Shown here: piece by piece, positions 1 to 7,525 of the stretch
Layout of the letters: every line of letters starts with the position of its first letter
Numbering within the stretch: position 1 is the first letter of the stretch
Source: Achromobacter mucicolens
GTDB taxonomy: Bacteria > Pseudomonadota > Gammaproteobacteria > Burkholderiales > Burkholderiaceae_B
NCBI RefSeq assembly: GCF_902859725.1
Contig: NZ_CADIJP010000014.1
Coordinates: 62,001 to 126,000 of the forward strand
DNA length: 64,000 bases
Direction: 5' to 3'
The notes under the pieces: generated by a model
Seen by the model: the letters and a program-made list of their open reading frames with translations, nothing else
Told to the model about the DNA's origin: nothing
Database searches by the model: none
Made by a program: the position numbers and the translations under genes

Positions 1-1307
1 CCGCAGTTGCCGAAGCTCATGGCCGCCAGCATGGAGTTGGGCTCGTCGAAACGCAGATAGCTGTTGGACACCGAGCAGATGTTGCCGATATCGGTGGAGA
101 CCATCACATGCTTGGGCATCGCGCGCTCAAGCTCGCGCAGCATGCGGCGCGGGTGCATGCGCCCGCCGCCCTGCTCGATGATGTCCAGGCTCCAGTCGTC
201 GCGCTCGTGCGACCAGCTGTCCAATTCCTGTTCCCACTCGGCCTTCTGGGCAGAGATCTCGCTGGCGCGCTGATCCTTGGTGCGCACGCAGGCCACGTCG
301 CGACCCTGCAGCTTGGCCGTCAGCGCGGCGGCGGCCGGCTTGGCGTCGCCGCAGATGCCCACGGACACCGGACGCACCAGTCCCAGCATGCGATGGTCGG
401 CGTCGACCTGGATGATGCGGGCATTCTGCGGCCAGTATTCCAGCCCGTGTTGCGGTAGCGTGCCGAAGGGCCCCAGCCGGGTGCCCAGCGCCAGCACCAC
501 GTCCGCCTGCGACAAGAGCTTCATGCCGGCCTTGGCGCCCTGGTAGCCCAGCGGGCCGCACCACAGCGGATGGCTGGCCGGGAACGCGTCGTTGTGCAGA
601 TAGCTGGTCACCACCGGCGCCCCCAAGAGCTCGGCCAGCGCCACGCATTCCGCCTGCCCGTCCGAGAACAACACGCCGCCGCCCGCCACGATGACCGGGA
701 ACCTGGCCTCGGCCAGCAGGCGCGCCGCGGCTTCCAGGTCCTCTTCGGAGCCCGGCCCGCGCCGGATGCGGCGCGGCTCGGGGATGGCCACGTCGATCTC
801 GCCGTAGAAATAGTCGCGCGGAATGTTCAGCTGCGCGGGGCCGCGTTCGGCCATCGCATTGTCGAACGCCTTGGCCGTGAATTCGGCCATGCGATCCGGG
901 CGGTTCACGTGCGCCTGGTATTTCGTGATGCGCGAGAAGATCGGCAGCTGCTCGGTTTCCTGGAAGCCGCCCAGCCCCATGCCCGACGTGCCGGTCTCGG
1001 GCGTGATCGCCACCACCGGGCTGTGCGCCCAATAGGCCGCCGCCACGCCCGTCACGAAGTTGGTGATGCCGGGGCCGTTTTGTGCAATGCACACGCCGTG
1101 CCGGCCGGTCACGCGCGAATAGCCGTCGGCCATGTGCGCAGCGCCCTGTTCGTGCACCGTCGGCACGAAGCGGATGCCGGCCGCGGGAAACAGGTCCAGC
1201 GCATCCATGAAGGCCGAACCGACGATGCCGAAAACATCCTTGACGCCCTGCGCGACCAGCGTTTCGACAAACGCTTCGCTGGGGGTCATGTGTTGCTTGC
1301 TGCTCAT
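1..1307 (-). CDS. xsc: Sulfoacetaldehyde acetyltransferase, N-terminal part (cut by window edge)
   Basis: Thiamine-diphosphate enzyme that converts sulfoacetaldehyde and phosphate to acetyl phosphate and sulfite, in the cytoplasm, in taurine/sulfonate breakdown. About 435 residues are present; the family is near 600, so the C-terminal ThDP-binding part lies outside. Seen: the N-terminal ThDP half with the catalytic Glu at about 53 in HEQGAAHMADGY, then IAQNGPGITNFVT, GGFQETEQ, and a middle domain with ALGTRLGPFGTLPQHG and VSVGICGDAK. These strings match Xsc rather than acetolactate synthase or glyoxylate carboligase. The ATG at 1307 follows AGGAG by 7 bases. The gene is divergent from an IclR regulator across 161 bp. 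An Xsc-like enzyme with another aldehyde substrate cannot be excluded. Confidence 0.83.
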   Translation of the reverse strand, partial: MSSKQHMTPSEAFVETLVAQGVKDVFGIVGSAFMDALDLFPAAGIRFVPTVHEQGAAHMADGYSRVTGRHGVCIAQNGPGITNFVTGVAAAYWAHSPVVAITPETGTSGMGLGGFQETEQLPIFSRITKYQAHVNRPDRMAEFTAKAFDNAMAERGPAQLNIPRDYFYGEIDVAIPEPRRIRRGPGSEEDLEAAARLLAEARFPVIVAGGGVLFSDGQAECVALAELLGAPVVTSYLHNDAFPASHPLWCGPLGYQGAKAGMKLLSQADVVLALGTRLGPFGTLPQHGLEYWPQNARIIQVDADHRMLGLVRPVSVGICGDAKPAAAALTAKLQGRDVACVRTKDQRASEISAQKAEWEQELDSWSHERDDWSLDIIEQGGGRMHPRRMLRELERAMPKHVMVSTDIGNICSVSNSYLRFDEPNSMLAAMSFGNC

Positions 1308-1406
1308 GGTCTCTCTCCTGGCATGCCGGCGCTCGTCCGATTGCTAGTTGGCCGGTGTGATCCGATACTGCGCCAGAAATCCCTCTCTTCCCACCCCCGG
1401 GCGTTC

Positions 1407-1424
1407 CATTTTCTGCATTTTGTG
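1407..1424. promoter_or_regulatory. Direct repeat in the xsc/iclR divergent promoter region
   Basis: Two adjacent 9-base units, CATTTTCTG and CATTTTGTG, lie in the 161-bp gap between the divergent xsc and IclR-regulator genes. They could be part of a regulator binding site. The sequence shows only the repeat and its location. Confidence 0.25.
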
Positions 1425-1468
1425 TGCGACGATGGGCAGCCGATCGCTGAAATCTCGATTATTGAAAG

Positions 1469-2227
1469 ATGAAAGACGAATCCTCCGCCGCCCTGCGGGC
1501 GCTGACGCTGCTGGAACAGGTTGCCCGTTCGTCCCAGCCGGTCTCGCTGGCCGAACTGACCGAGGCCACCGGCCTGCCCAAACCGTCCGTCCTGCGCATC
1601 CTGTCTCGCCTGGTCGACGCCGGCATGCTGCTGCGCGAACCGGCCGGCAAAAGCTACGTCAGCGGCCCGCGTCTTGGGGCGCTGGCGCGCGACACCTTGC
1701 TCAATTCACCGCTACGCGGCGAGCGCCACCGCATCCTGGACAGCCTGGTCGACGAAATCGGCGAGACCTGCAACTGCACCATGCTCGACGGCGACGAGGT
1801 CATTTACCTGGATCGGGTGGAAACCGCCTGGCCGCTGCGCGTCAACCTGCAATCGGGCTCGCGCGTGCCGCTGCATTGTTCGGCAAGCGGCAAGCTGTTC
1901 CTGGCGTACATGCGCCGCGAAACCCGCCAGCGCATGCTGGCGGCGGCCCAGTTGCCGCGCTATACGCCGAACACGCTCTGCGACGCGGCGGCGCTGGAAG
2001 AAGAACTGCGGACCATCAAGAAAGAAGGCGCCAGCTTCGACCGCGAGGAATTCCTGCTGGGCATCGTCTGCATGGCGGTGCCCATCCTGCATGGATCGCG
2101 CGCCATTGCGGCGGTGGCGCTGCATGCGCCGGTGGCAAGGTTGTCGATCGACGGCGCGCGGGCGTGGCTGCCGCGCATGCAGGAAGCCGCCCGGGCGTTG
2201 GCAGGAACGTACGAGGCGTCGGCCTAG
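1469..2227 (+). CDS. IclR-family transcriptional regulator
   Basis: A 252-residue DNA-binding regulator of the IclR family. Residues about 8-65 form the winged helix-turn-helix (LAELTEATGLPKPSVLRIL). The rest is the IclR effector domain, with the usual LHCSASGKLFLA segment near 130 and a conserved VAVPILHGS-like region (here MAVPILHGSRAI) near 205. It is divergent from xsc and so is the obvious candidate regulator of that gene; the effector may be a sulfonate intermediate, which is inference. The ribosome-binding site is weak (GAAAG just before the ATG). Confidence 0.9.
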   Translation: MKDESSAALRALTLLEQVARSSQPVSLAELTEATGLPKPSVLRILSRLVDAGMLLREPAGKSYVSGPRLGALARDTLLNSPLRGERHRILDSLVDEIGETCNCTMLDGDEVIYLDRVETAWPLRVNLQSGSRVPLHCSASGKLFLAYMRRETRQRMLAAAQLPRYTPNTLCDAAALEEELRTIKKEGASFDREEFLLGIVCMAVPILHGSRAIAAVALHAPVARLSIDGARAWLPRMQEAARALAGTYEASA

Positions 2228-2237
2228 TCCCGACGAT

Positions 2238-2756
2238 TCACGCGTCCGGGTCGTTCCTGGCCGCGCCGGCCTGCGCCCGCTCCTGGCGGCGGTTTCTCGC
2301 GCCTTCGATCTTGGCCAGCAGCGGCTGCTTTTTCTGAATGACGATTTCCAGATACCGGTCGCGCGGCAGGACGAGCCGCACCACGGTCGGCAGCGCCTCG
2401 TAGGCGCGCTCCAGCACGTCCTTGACCATGGCGTCGTCCTTGAGCTTTTCGGCCGAAACGCTGAGCAAGCCATCGACCGTCACGCGCTCGATGGTCTGCC
2501 AATGCTGTTCCACCAGCGCGCTGCCCTTCTCGGCGGTGGCGCCCGCCAGTTCGCGGCCCTTTTCCGCTGTGGCCCCGGCCAGCTCGCGGCCTTTCACCGC
2601 CGTGGCGCCCGCCAGCGCCAGGCCCTTGGCCCGCGCATTCGCGGCGGCATCGCCCAGCTGGGCTTTTGAACTTTCCAGCGCCCCAGCCGTGCGGCTGGTC
2701 AGCGCGCGCGCCTTGACGGCCGCGCCTTCGGACAGCGCCTTGAACTTGTCGAACAT
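2238..2756 (-). CDS. Hypothetical protein with 11-residue amphipathic repeats
   Basis: 172 residues; I do not recognise a named family. Residues about 39-82 hold four consecutive 11-residue units of the form GATAxKGRELA (ANARAKGLALA, GATAVKGRELA, GATAEKGRELA, GATAEKGSALV). These predict one long Ala-rich amphipathic helix. The second half (about 83-172) looks folded: LLSVSAEKLKDD, LPTVVRLVLPRDRYLE, then a basic tail. There is no signal peptide or membrane segment. It ends 10 bp from the convergent IclR gene and is divergent from dbpA. The repeat is also visible in the DNA as roughly 33-bp units. Confidence 0.75.
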   Translation of the reverse strand: MFDKFKALSEGAAVKARALTSRTAGALESSKAQLGDAAANARAKGLALAGATAVKGRELAGATAEKGRELAGATAEKGSALVEQHWQTIERVTVDGLLSVSAEKLKDDAMVKDVLERAYEALPTVVRLVLPRDRYLEIVIQKKQPLLAKIEGARNRRQERAQAGAARNDPDA

Positions 2757-2900
2757 GATCCACCCTGACGTCAGTTGGCGTTGATGATCGGGACAGACCC
2801 GCCCCGCAGCCGGCCAACCCGTCGGTAGATCATACCGACTCAGGCTTTACACTACGCCCAACTCAGCTTTTCTCCGATCCCTGACCGGATCCGCCCCCCC

Positions 2901-4289
2901 GTGACCGACACCGCCTTCTCCACCCTTCCCCTCCTTCCCCCGCTGCTCGAAAACCTGAAAACCCTGGGTTTCGAACAGATGACGCCGATCCAGGCGCAGG
3001 CGCTGCCGCTTATCCTGGACCGGCGCGACGTGATCGCCCAGGCCAAGACCGGCAGCGGCAAGACGGCGGCGTTCGGTCTGGGCGTGCTCCAGAACCTGGA
3101 CGTGAACAACCTGGTCCCGCAGGGGCTGGTGGTCTGCCCCACCCGCGAACTGGCCGATCAGGTTGCGCAAGAGCTGCGGCGGCTGGCGCGCCTGATTCCC
3201 AACGTGAAGATCCTGACGCTGTGCGGCGGCGCCGCGGCGCGGCCGCAGGCAGAGTCGCTGGCCCGCGGCACCCATCTGGTGGTCGGCACGCCCGGCCGCA
3301 TCCAGGACCACCTGGAACGCGGGAGCCTGGATCTGTCGGGCCTGAACACGCTGGTCCTGGACGAAGCCGACCGGATGGTGGACATGGGCTTTTATGACGA
3401 CATCGTCGCCATTGCCTCGCACTGCCCCGCCAAGCGCCAGACGCTGCTGTTTTCGGCCACCTATCCCGACAACATCCGCAAGCTCAGCGCGCGTTTCCTG
3501 CGCAATCCCGCCGAGGTCAAGGTCCAGGCGCAGCACGACGCCAGCCGCATCGAGCAGATCTTCTACGAGATCGACGAAGGCGAACGCCTGGACGCGGTGG
3601 TCAAGCTGCTGGCGCATTTCCGTCCCGCCTCCACACTGGCCTTCTGCAACACCAAGATCCGCAGCCATGACCTCGTGGAGCGCCTGCAAGCCGAAGGCAT
3701 CAGCGCCCAGGCGCTCAATGGCGACCTGGAACAGCGCGAGCGCGACGAAATCCTGATCCAGTTCGCCAACCAGAGCTGCGCCGTGCTGGTGGCCACCGAT
3801 GTGGCCGCGCGCGGGCTGGACATCCAGAACCTGGGCGCCGTGATCAACGTGGACGTCACCAAGGACACCGAAGTCCACGTTCACCGCATCGGCCGTAGCG
3901 GCCGGGGCGACCAGAAGGGCCTGGCGCTCAGCCTGTGTTCGCCCGAGGAAATGCGCTGGGCCACCCTGATCGAGCAATACCAGGGATCGCCGCTGAAATG
4001 GGGCGATCTCAAATCGCTGCGCCCCAAGGCAGACCGCCCGTTGCGCGCGCCCATGATCACGCTGAGCATCCAGGGCGGCAAGAAGGACAAGCTGCGCCCC
4101 GGCGACCTGCTGGGCGCGCTGACCGGCGACGGCGGCCTGACGTTCGAGCAGGTCGGCAAGATCAACATCACCGAATTCACGTCGTACGTGGCGCTGGACC
4201 GCCAGATCGCCAAGCAGGCGTTCTCCCGGATTTCCAATAGCAACATCAAAGGCCGCCGGTTCCGGATGCGGTTCCTGGAAGAATTCTGA
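2901..4289 (+). CDS. dbpA: ATP-dependent RNA helicase DbpA
   Basis: DEAD-box helicase that acts in 50S ribosome assembly by recognising hairpin 92 of 23S rRNA. 462 residues, the usual DbpA length. Motifs in order: Q-motif near 26-31, AKTGSGKT (48-55), PTRELADQV, GTPGRIQDH, DEADRMVDMGF, SATYPDN, ATDVAARGLDIQ, HRIGRSGR. The C-terminal RNA-binding domain carries IQGGKKDKLRPGDLLGALTG and ends KGRRFRMRFLEEF, which separates DbpA from other DEAD-box helicases. The start is GTG at 2901. It lies alone, divergent from the repeat protein. Confidence 0.93.
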   Translation: MTDTAFSTLPLLPPLLENLKTLGFEQMTPIQAQALPLILDRRDVIAQAKTGSGKTAAFGLGVLQNLDVNNLVPQGLVVCPTRELADQVAQELRRLARLIPNVKILTLCGGAAARPQAESLARGTHLVVGTPGRIQDHLERGSLDLSGLNTLVLDEADRMVDMGFYDDIVAIASHCPAKRQTLLFSATYPDNIRKLSARFLRNPAEVKVQAQHDASRIEQIFYEIDEGERLDAVVKLLAHFRPASTLAFCNTKIRSHDLVERLQAEGISAQALNGDLEQRERDEILIQFANQSCAVLVATDVAARGLDIQNLGAVINVDVTKDTEVHVHRIGRSGRGDQKGLALSLCSPEEMRWATLIEQYQGSPLKWGDLKSLRPKADRPLRAPMITLSIQGGKKDKLRPGDLLGALTGDGGLTFEQVGKINITEFTSYVALDRQIAKQAFSRISNSNIKGRRFRMRFLEEF

Positions 4290-4325
4290 TCCGGCACGGC
4301 TGGCGGCAGGCACGCGCCGCAAAGC

Positions 4326-4355
4326 TTGTGGGTTTCACACCGGCTTTGCCATAAT
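4326..4355 (+). promoter_or_regulatory. Candidate sigma-70 promoter for the DoxX gene
   Basis: TTGTGG (4326-4331) and CATAAT (4350-4355) are separated by 18 bases, about 120 bases upstream of the DoxX start. The leader then contains a perfect 8-bp hairpin (CAGTGGGC 4423-4430, GCCCACTG 4439-4446). Both elements were matched by eye. Confidence 0.35.
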
Positions 4356-4477
4356 GGCGCCGCCTGCACGCCGGTATGCTGGTTTTTTCGAAAGGCACGG
4401 CGGGCGCGGAACCAAAGGCAAGCAGTGGGCTCCAACCTGCCCACTGTCCCCCTTAACCATCACAAGAGAAACTCACC

Positions 4478-4885
4478 ATGATCAAGTCCGATGACACCGG
4501 CAAGCTGATCCTGCGCCTGACCCTCGGTATTCTGATTCTGCTCCACGGCCTGTTCAAACTGACCGGCGGCGGCGTCGGCGGCATCAGCGGCATGCTGTCC
4601 TCGCACGGCCTGCCCGGCTTCCTGGCCTACGGCGTGTACATTGGCGAAATCGTCGCCCCCGTCCTGCTGATCATCGGCGTCTACACCCGTCTGGGCGGTC
4701 TGATCATCGCCATCAACATGGTCGTCGCCATCCTGCTCGCCCACAGCGGCAGTCTTGCAAGCATGACCAACAACGGCGGCTGGGCGCTGGAACTGCAAGG
4801 CATGTACCTGTTCACCGCCGTGGCGATCGCGTTCATGGGCGCTGGCCGTTTCAGCCTGGCTGGCGCCGGCGGCCGCTGGAACTGA
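4478..4885 (+). CDS. DoxX family membrane protein
   Basis: 135 residues with four hydrophobic segments (about 9-26, 48-66, 70-88 and 106-124), the layout of the DoxX/DoxD family. The inner-membrane location follows from this. Members are linked to redox or thiosulfate-related processes in a few organisms, but the reaction in this lineage is not established. Typical strings: LTLGILILLHGLFKL and GEIVAPVLLIIGVYTRLGG. It appears monocistronic, with its own promoter region upstream and a strong terminator 55 bp downstream. Confidence 0.85.
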   Translation: MIKSDDTGKLILRLTLGILILLHGLFKLTGGGVGGISGMLSSHGLPGFLAYGVYIGEIVAPVLLIIGVYTRLGGLIIAINMVVAILLAHSGSLASMTNNGGWALELQGMYLFTAVAIAFMGAGRFSLAGAGGRWN

Positions 4886-4939
4886 CCGGCTGCCCCCGTC
4901 CGCCGCGCCACGCGGCGGACATGCAAGGCAACACCACAA

Positions 4940-4970
4940 GGGACCGCGCATTCGCGGTCCCTTTCTTTTT
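4940..4970 (+). terminator. Rho-independent terminator after the DoxX gene
   Basis: A perfect 9-bp stem, GGGACCGCG (4940-4948) with CGCGGTCCC (4953-4961), has a CATT loop and is followed by TTTCTTTTT. Confidence 0.92.
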
Positions 4971-5159
4971 GCGACGACTATGACGCGTTTGCGCAGACAT
5001 TGATACGAACGTCATCGACCGTCACGCAGGCGCAAACATCCGTCACGCGAAAGCTGTTTCGGAACCATTACAGTCCCCGAACTTGGTCCCGCCGGCATGG
5101 CCTAATTTGCATGCGCGCAATGAAGGCGTATTTCGCGCCTTGCGCCAGGCGGGAGCCGG

Positions 5160-5330
5160 ATGATGAAAAAGACTTTGTTGTTGATGGTGGCGATGACAAG
5201 CGCCTTGAGCGGCTGTGTGGTCGTCCCGGCGCGGCCGGCTTACTACCGGCCCGCGCCGGTCTACGCCACGCCGCATTATTACTACTACCCGGCGTACCCC
5301 GCCCCGCATTATTACTATCGCGGCTATTGA
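5160..5330 (+). CDS. Small Tyr/Pro-rich lipoprotein
   Basis: A 56-residue protein. ATG codons at 5160 and 5163 are both possible; the longer form reads MMKKTLLLMVAMTSALSGC. This is a type II signal sequence with lipobox LSGC (Cys at 19), so the mature peptide has only about 38 residues attached to lipid. The mature part is almost entirely Tyr, Pro, Ala and His (for example YYYYPAYPAPHYYYRGY), with no recognisable domain. It sits 31 bp upstream of the WxxGxW-repeat protein on the same strand, so the two are probably co-transcribed. Similar short Tyr-rich lipoproteins occur in Burkholderiales but have no known function. Confidence 0.72.
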   Translation: MMKKTLLLMVAMTSALSGCVVVPARPAYYRPAPVYATPHYYYYPAYPAPHYYYRGY

Positions 5331-5361
5331 ACATCGGATCTGCTGCGCCAAGGACATTCTC

Positions 5362-6834
5362 ATGAGCCCTTCCTTCCAGATTGCCCGCTTGCGGCCGCTG
5401 GCCACCGCGGCCCTGCTGGCAGTGACCGCCGCCGCCCCCGCGCTGGCCGCCGCGCAGAACGTCTACTCCACGCAGCAGGTGCCGGTTCCGTCTGCGTATC
5501 AACAACCCGCATACGACGAGGGCGATCCCGCCAACGCGAATCTTGCGCTGGTTGACCGCAGTCCCGAGCCGCCGCCGCCCCTGCCGGTCTACGTGCAGCC
5601 GCCCGCTCCGGCTGACGGTTATCTGTGGGTGCCCGGCTACTGGAGCCTCAACCGTTACGGCTTTTTCTGGGTGCCCGGCGCATGGGTGCTGGCGCCGTAT
5701 CAGGGCGCTCTCTGGACTCCGGGGTACTGGGGCTTTTCCAATGGCGTTTACCTCTGGAACCCTGGCTATTGGGGCCCGCACGTGGGTTTCTACGGCGGCA
5801 TCAACTACGGCTTCGGCTATACGGGCCTGGGTTATGTGGGCGGTTACTGGAAGCGCGACCGCTTCTACTACAACCGGTCCGTCACGAACGTGAACGTCAC
5901 CCGCGTGACGAACGTCTACAACCGGAACATCGTCGTCAACAACGTGGACAACCGCCGGGTCAGCTACCACGGCGGGCCGCAAGGCGTGCGGCGCAATGCC
6001 GACCCGCGCGAGCTGGCCGCGCGCAATGACCGCCACGCGGGCCCCACCGACGTGCAGCGCGCCTATGTGCGCGAAGCGGGCGGCAACCGCGCCCAGTTCT
6101 ATGAACACAACAAGGGCAAGCCGCCCCAGGCGTATGTGGACCACCCGAACAACGGCAGGCCCGGCCGGGACGCCCGCCCGCAGGGCAACAACCCCTCCGT
6201 GCCGCTCGCCGACGATCGTGGACGCGACGGCCGCCCCGGCCCGCGCCCGCGCGACCCGGCCGGGCAGCAGGAGCGCCAGCAGCAAGAGCGCCAGCAGCAG
6301 GTCCGCGACCAGCAGGCGCGCGATCAGTTGAGAAACGATCAGCAGCGCCAACAGCAGGCTCGCGAACAGCAAAGCCGTGACCAGCAGTTGCGCGACCGGC
6401 AGCAGAACGACGCGCAGGCCCAGCAGCAGTTGCGCCAGCAGCAGATGCGTGACCAGCAGGCGCGCCAGCAGCAGCAACGCGATCAGCAGAACCAGCAGGA
6501 CCTGCGCGAACGCCGGCAACAGGATCAACAGGCCCGCCAGCAGCGGGAACGCGACGACCAGGCGCGCCAAATGGCGCGTGACCGTCAAGAGCACGAACAA
6601 CAGGCGCGCCAAAACCGCCAACAACAGCAACGCGACCAGCAGGCGCAACAGGTCCGTCAGCAGCAGCAACAACAGCAGCAGCAACAACAGCAGCAACGGC
6701 AACAGCGCGACCAGCAGGCGCAGCAGGCCCGCCAACAGCAGCAGCAGCAGCGGGAACAGCAGCAGTCACGCCAGCAGCAGCAACGCGACCAGCCGCGCGG
6801 CAACAATGGCCGCGGCGGGCCTGACGGCGGCTGA
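5362..6834 (+). CDS. Secreted WxxGxW-repeat protein with long Gln/Arg-rich tail
   Basis: 490 residues from the ATG at 5362. Residues 1-30 are a Sec signal peptide ending near PALAAAQ. Residues about 85-165 contain repeated aromatic units of the WxxGxW type (YLWVPGYW, FFWVPGAW, LWTPGYWG, YLWNPGYWG, YVGGYW). A linker rich in Asn/Arg follows. From about residue 303 to 480 the protein is nearly all Gln, Arg, Asp, Glu and Ala, including one run of 13 Gln, and should form a disordered or coiled-coil rod. Gln codons alternate CAG and CAA, so this is not a simple triplet expansion. Likely periplasmic or surface-exposed; role unknown. An upstream extension to 5215 is open but would bury the signal peptide. 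Confidence 0.85.
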   Translation: MSPSFQIARLRPLATAALLAVTAAAPALAAAQNVYSTQQVPVPSAYQQPAYDEGDPANANLALVDRSPEPPPPLPVYVQPPAPADGYLWVPGYWSLNRYGFFWVPGAWVLAPYQGALWTPGYWGFSNGVYLWNPGYWGPHVGFYGGINYGFGYTGLGYVGGYWKRDRFYYNRSVTNVNVTRVTNVYNRNIVVNNVDNRRVSYHGGPQGVRRNADPRELAARNDRHAGPTDVQRAYVREAGGNRAQFYEHNKGKPPQAYVDHPNNGRPGRDARPQGNNPSVPLADDRGRDGRPGPRPRDPAGQQERQQQERQQQVRDQQARDQLRNDQQRQQQAREQQSRDQQLRDRQQNDAQAQQQLRQQQMRDQQARQQQQRDQQNQQDLRERRQQDQQARQQRERDDQARQMARDRQEHEQQARQNRQQQQRDQQAQQVRQQQQQQQQQQQQQRQQRDQQAQQARQQQQQQREQQQSRQQQQRDQPRGNNGRGGPDGG

Positions 6835-6910
6835 ACTGGACCCTTGCGCGCCCCGCCGCTACAGTAGACAGCTTGCCGCGGCGTTTCCGCGGCTCCAACG
6901 GGAGACACCC

Positions 6911-7447
6911 ATGAAGCGCCTTGCCCCCTGGTTCCTCGTATGCGGCCTGATGGCCGGCACGCCGGCCCTCGCCGCGCTGCCGGTGGGCGCCGCCGCTCCG
7001 GACTTCAGCGTGCCGGCCTCGCTGGGCGGCAACGAATACACCTTCAAGCTGAAGGAAGCGCTCAAGCAAGGTCCGGTGGTGCTGTATTTCTTCCCCGCCG
7101 CATTCACGCAGGGCTGCACCATCGAAGCCCACAACTTCGCCGAGGCCACGGACGAATACAAGTCGCTGGGCGCCACGGTCATCGGCGTATCGACCGACAA
7201 CATCGACACACTCAAGAAGTTTTCGGTCAGCGAGTGCCGCAACAAATTCGCCGTCGCGGCCGATGGCGACGGCAAAGTCATGAAGGCGTACGACGCCGTC
7301 CACGACAAGCGGCCGGAATATGCGCAGCGCGTGTCCTACGTGATCTCGCCCGAAGGCAAGATCCTGTACGAATACACGAACATGAGCCCCGAGTCGCACG
7401 TGGCAAACACGATGCGCGCACTGCGGGAATGGAAGGCCAAGCAGTAA
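6911..7447 (+). CDS. Periplasmic peroxiredoxin (AhpC/TSA, Bcp-like)
   Basis: 178 residues. A signal peptide (1 to about 22, ending PALAAL) places it in the periplasm, unlike cytoplasmic Bcp. The thioredoxin-like fold carries the peroxidatic Cys69 in FFPAAFTQGCTIEAHNF, where the usual Pro/Thr-x-x-Cys context is kept as TQGC. A second Cys at about 109 (SVSECRNKF) could be the resolving residue. It should reduce hydrogen peroxide or organic peroxides; the electron donor is unknown. It lies 76 bp after the WxxGxW gene with an RBS-like GGAGA before the ATG, so co-transcription is possible. Confidence 0.88.
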   Translation: MKRLAPWFLVCGLMAGTPALAALPVGAAAPDFSVPASLGGNEYTFKLKEALKQGPVVLYFFPAAFTQGCTIEAHNFAEATDEYKSLGATVIGVSTDNIDTLKKFSVSECRNKFAVAADGDGKVMKAYDAVHDKRPEYAQRVSYVISPEGKILYEYTNMSPESHVANTMRALREWKAKQ

Positions 7448-7525
7448 GGCCTTGATGAGAAACCGGCGCGCGGAATAAGGCGCGCTCTTGAACGGTTCGA
7501 CGTTACGTACCGCGCCTGTCGAAGA

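Noticed and set aside
2847-4322. 491-residue open frame opposite dbpA
   Set aside because: Reverse-strand shadow of a clear DEAD-box helicase. Its sequence is the typical His/Gln/Asp/Val mix of such shadows.
6655-6700. CAG/CAA-rich tract considered as a CRISPR-like or simple tandem repeat
   Set aside because: There are no spacers and no fixed repeat unit. It is in-frame coding for poly-Gln in a secreted protein.
5068-6735. Leu/Val/Arg-rich 555-residue open frame opposite the WxxGxW gene
   Set aside because: The hydrophobic Leu runs are the reverse complement of Gln CAG/CAA codons (CTG/TTG); there is no RBS, and the plus-strand frame has a signal peptide and domain.
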